64,000 nucleotides of DNA, taken from positions 1-64,000 of the forward strand of contig NZ_CP162005.1 of the NCBI RefSeq assembly GCF_040822065.1, in the 5' to 3' direction. This document shows, one piece after another, positions 62,765-64,000 of the stretch; position 1 is the first letter of the stretch, and each line of letters opens with the position of its first letter. Source of the DNA: Pedobacter sp. WC2423 (lineage in GTDB: Bacteria > Bacteroidota > Bacteroidia > Sphingobacteriales > Sphingobacteriaceae). Below the pieces are notes generated by a model. The model made no database searches and was not told where the DNA came from. It saw only the letters and a list, made by a program, of their open reading frames with translations. The position numbers and the translations under genes were made by a program.

Positions 62765-63018
62765 ATAGTATGGTCAAAAAATTAGTAAAACTTGTAAGCT
62801 TGCTGAGCCTATATCCAAATCAAACCTTTAAACGAAAGGGTTGGATTCTTAAGTATATATACTGGAAATATAGCTCAATTTAGAAGGCAAAGAAAGACAA
62901 TTTAAACCAAATTCAGAATTTTATAAATAAGAAATAGATGCAGGCAGTATTTGATATGGCTTGATTTTTGGTAAATTCAAATCCCGTCTGTTCAGATGCG
63001 ATTTAAATGATACTATCC

Positions 63019-63900
63019 ATGAGTAAAGAAACCAGCCGCTTTTTAGCGCCCGCAGGTCAAAAAATAAAGTTAAAAGACTACAGTACCCATTATAATGGAG
63101 ATTTGGGTAAGAAAGTTGGTAAGGCAACACTCGCCTCTATTAAGGAAAGATTAAGCAATCACCAGGAAACATTATATGCTGAAAATTCACATTCTGTACT
63201 GATTATTTTTCAGGCGATGGATGCCGCAGGAAAGGATAGTGCAATTTCACATGTGATGTCTGGTTTAAATCCACAAGGTTGCCAGGTATTTAGTTTTAAA
63301 ACCCCAAATTCCAATGAGTATGCGCATGATTTTTTATGGAGACATTATCTTGCGCTGCCCCAGAGAGGAAGAATTGGTATCCATAACCGGTCACATTACG
63401 AAAATGTACTGGTTTGTAAGGTTCACCCTGAATATATATTAAATGAAAGAATTCCAGGATATGATGAGGTTAAAAAAGTGGACAAGAACTTTTGGAAAGC
63501 ACGTTATGAAAGCATCCGTAATTTCGAGAAACAGCTTACTGAGAATGGTACGGTGATTCTTAAGTTCTTTCTTAATGTTTCGCAGGATGAACAAAAGGTG
63601 CGTTTTCTGGATCGGATAAATGATCCTTCAAAAAACTGGAAGTTCTCCTCTGCAGATATTGCTGAAAGAGCACTCTGGAAAGATTATATGGTGGCCTACG
63701 AAGATGCAATTACAGAAACATCCACTGAAAATGCTCCATGGTATATTATTCCTGCTGATAAAAAGTGGTTTGCCCGTTTGACCATCAGCCAGATCCTGGA
63801 AGAGACTTTCAAAGGAATGAAACTCAAATATCCTGTATTGCCGGAGGGAGAAATGGATAAATTAGAGGGATATAAGAAAAACTTAATGGGGGAAGGGTAA
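63019..63900 (+). CDS. Polyphosphate kinase 2 family protein
   Basis: A 293-aa PPK2-type kinase that transfers phosphate between polyphosphate and nucleotides (AMP, ADP or GDP). The Walker A is IFQAMDAAGKDSAISHVM (GxxxxGK-type), the lid and catalytic Arg region is LPQRGRIGIHNRSHYENVL, and DPSKNWKFSSADIAER is the conserved substrate loop. The ATG at 63019 (MSKETSRFLAP) is chosen over 63007; the four extra residues have no support. It is monocistronic and divergent from the PBP gene. The nucleotide class (I, II or III) cannot be read reliably. Confidence 0.88.
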   Translation: MSKETSRFLAPAGQKIKLKDYSTHYNGDLGKKVGKATLASIKERLSNHQETLYAENSHSVLIIFQAMDAAGKDSAISHVMSGLNPQGCQVFSFKTPNSNEYAHDFLWRHYLALPQRGRIGIHNRSHYENVLVCKVHPEYILNERIPGYDEVKKVDKNFWKARYESIRNFEKQLTENGTVILKFFLNVSQDEQKVRFLDRINDPSKNWKFSSADIAERALWKDYMVAYEDAITETSTENAPWYIIPADKKWFARLTISQILEETFKGMKLKYPVLPEGEMDKLEGYKKNLMGEG

Positions 63901-63915
63901 GGTTAAAAGTTTATA

Positions 63916-63962
63916 GAGCTATCGTAAGTCCCATTCATTAACAGATGGACTTACGATAGCTC
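63916..63962. repeat. Perfect 16-bp inverted repeat after the PPK2 gene
   Basis: GAGCTATCGTAAGTCC (63916-63931) and its exact complement (63947-63962) enclose 15 nt. No T-tract follows, so it is not a standard intrinsic terminator. It may still stop or protect the transcript, or be the edge of a palindromic repeat element. Confidence 0.8.
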
Positions 63963-64000
63963 AAGTTATGAATCAGATTATAATCCGATAATTGTGTATT

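Noticed and set aside
1..64000. tRNA or rRNA genes
   Set aside because: No cloverleaf-like stretch or rRNA-like segment was recognised by eye; a tRNAscan/Infernal run would be decisive.

Overview
This is a 64 kb, AT-rich, densely packed chromosomal segment. It begins exactly at the dnaA start codon, so it looks like the conventional start of a finished chromosome. Gene content points to Bacteroidota, family Sphingobacteriaceae, most probably Pedobacter or a close relative. The supporting genes are a GH29 fucosidase with a discoidin-type C-terminus, DUF6515, DUF6705 and DUF6166 proteins, LytTR and CheB/CheR-PAS signalling proteins, YceI, M13 peptidase and an IS1182 transposase. Many genes are preceded by the Bacteroidota -7 promoter box TAnnTTTG, and Shine-Dalgarno sequences are mostly absent. 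The genus is an inference from gene style; no 16S gene is present.

Layout. 0-21.5 kb is mostly housekeeping: dnaA, a flotillin-like protein, a D-lactate-type dehydrogenase, SelO, an ECF sigma factor, a fucosidase, a UPF1-like helicase, MscS with serine acetyltransferase and cysteine synthase (a cysteine operon), malic enzyme, a fatty-acid desaturase and a PfkB kinase. 21.5-27.1 kb is an accessory island. It opens with 1.57 kb of gene-free, highly structured DNA: a candidate small RNA, a 931-bp element with 30-bp terminal inverted repeats flanked by two copies of a ~120-bp repeat, a 5x10-bp tandem repeat and a large imperfect palindrome. Several unrecognised AT-rich genes follow, with an insertion-sequence scar and a truncated DinB gene. 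27-40 kb mixes an SPFH/ribbon-helix-helix operon, dapB, hydrolases, a SRAP protein, a ferritin-like protein, an HTH regulator with phased repeats, a long structured RNA (6S-like candidate), a UDP-GalNAc/UDP-GalNAcA gene pair, an M13 peptidase and YceI.

40-49 kb is a signalling block. It holds an internally shortened glycosyltransferase, then a CheB-CheR-PAS fusion, a PAS histidine kinase, a second CheB and a NarL-type regulator on one strand, then an HlyD-like membrane protein and a LytTR regulator. 49-54.8 kb holds rpiA-GNAT, a LysR regulator and the translation operon thrS-infC-rpmI-rplT. 54.8-64 kb holds an IS1182-family insertion, an SGNH-hydrolase lipoprotein, a LexA-like self-cleaving-type repressor next to GIY-YIG and ORF6N genes, a class A penicillin-binding protein and a PPK2 kinase.

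No rRNA, tRNA or CRISPR array was seen. The strongest leads for something undescribed are the 33.67-33.89 kb RNA, the TIR element inside a repeat pair at 21.8-23.0 kb with the adjacent small RNA, and the unknown 269-aa/90-aa overlapping gene pair at 23.7-24.8 kb.
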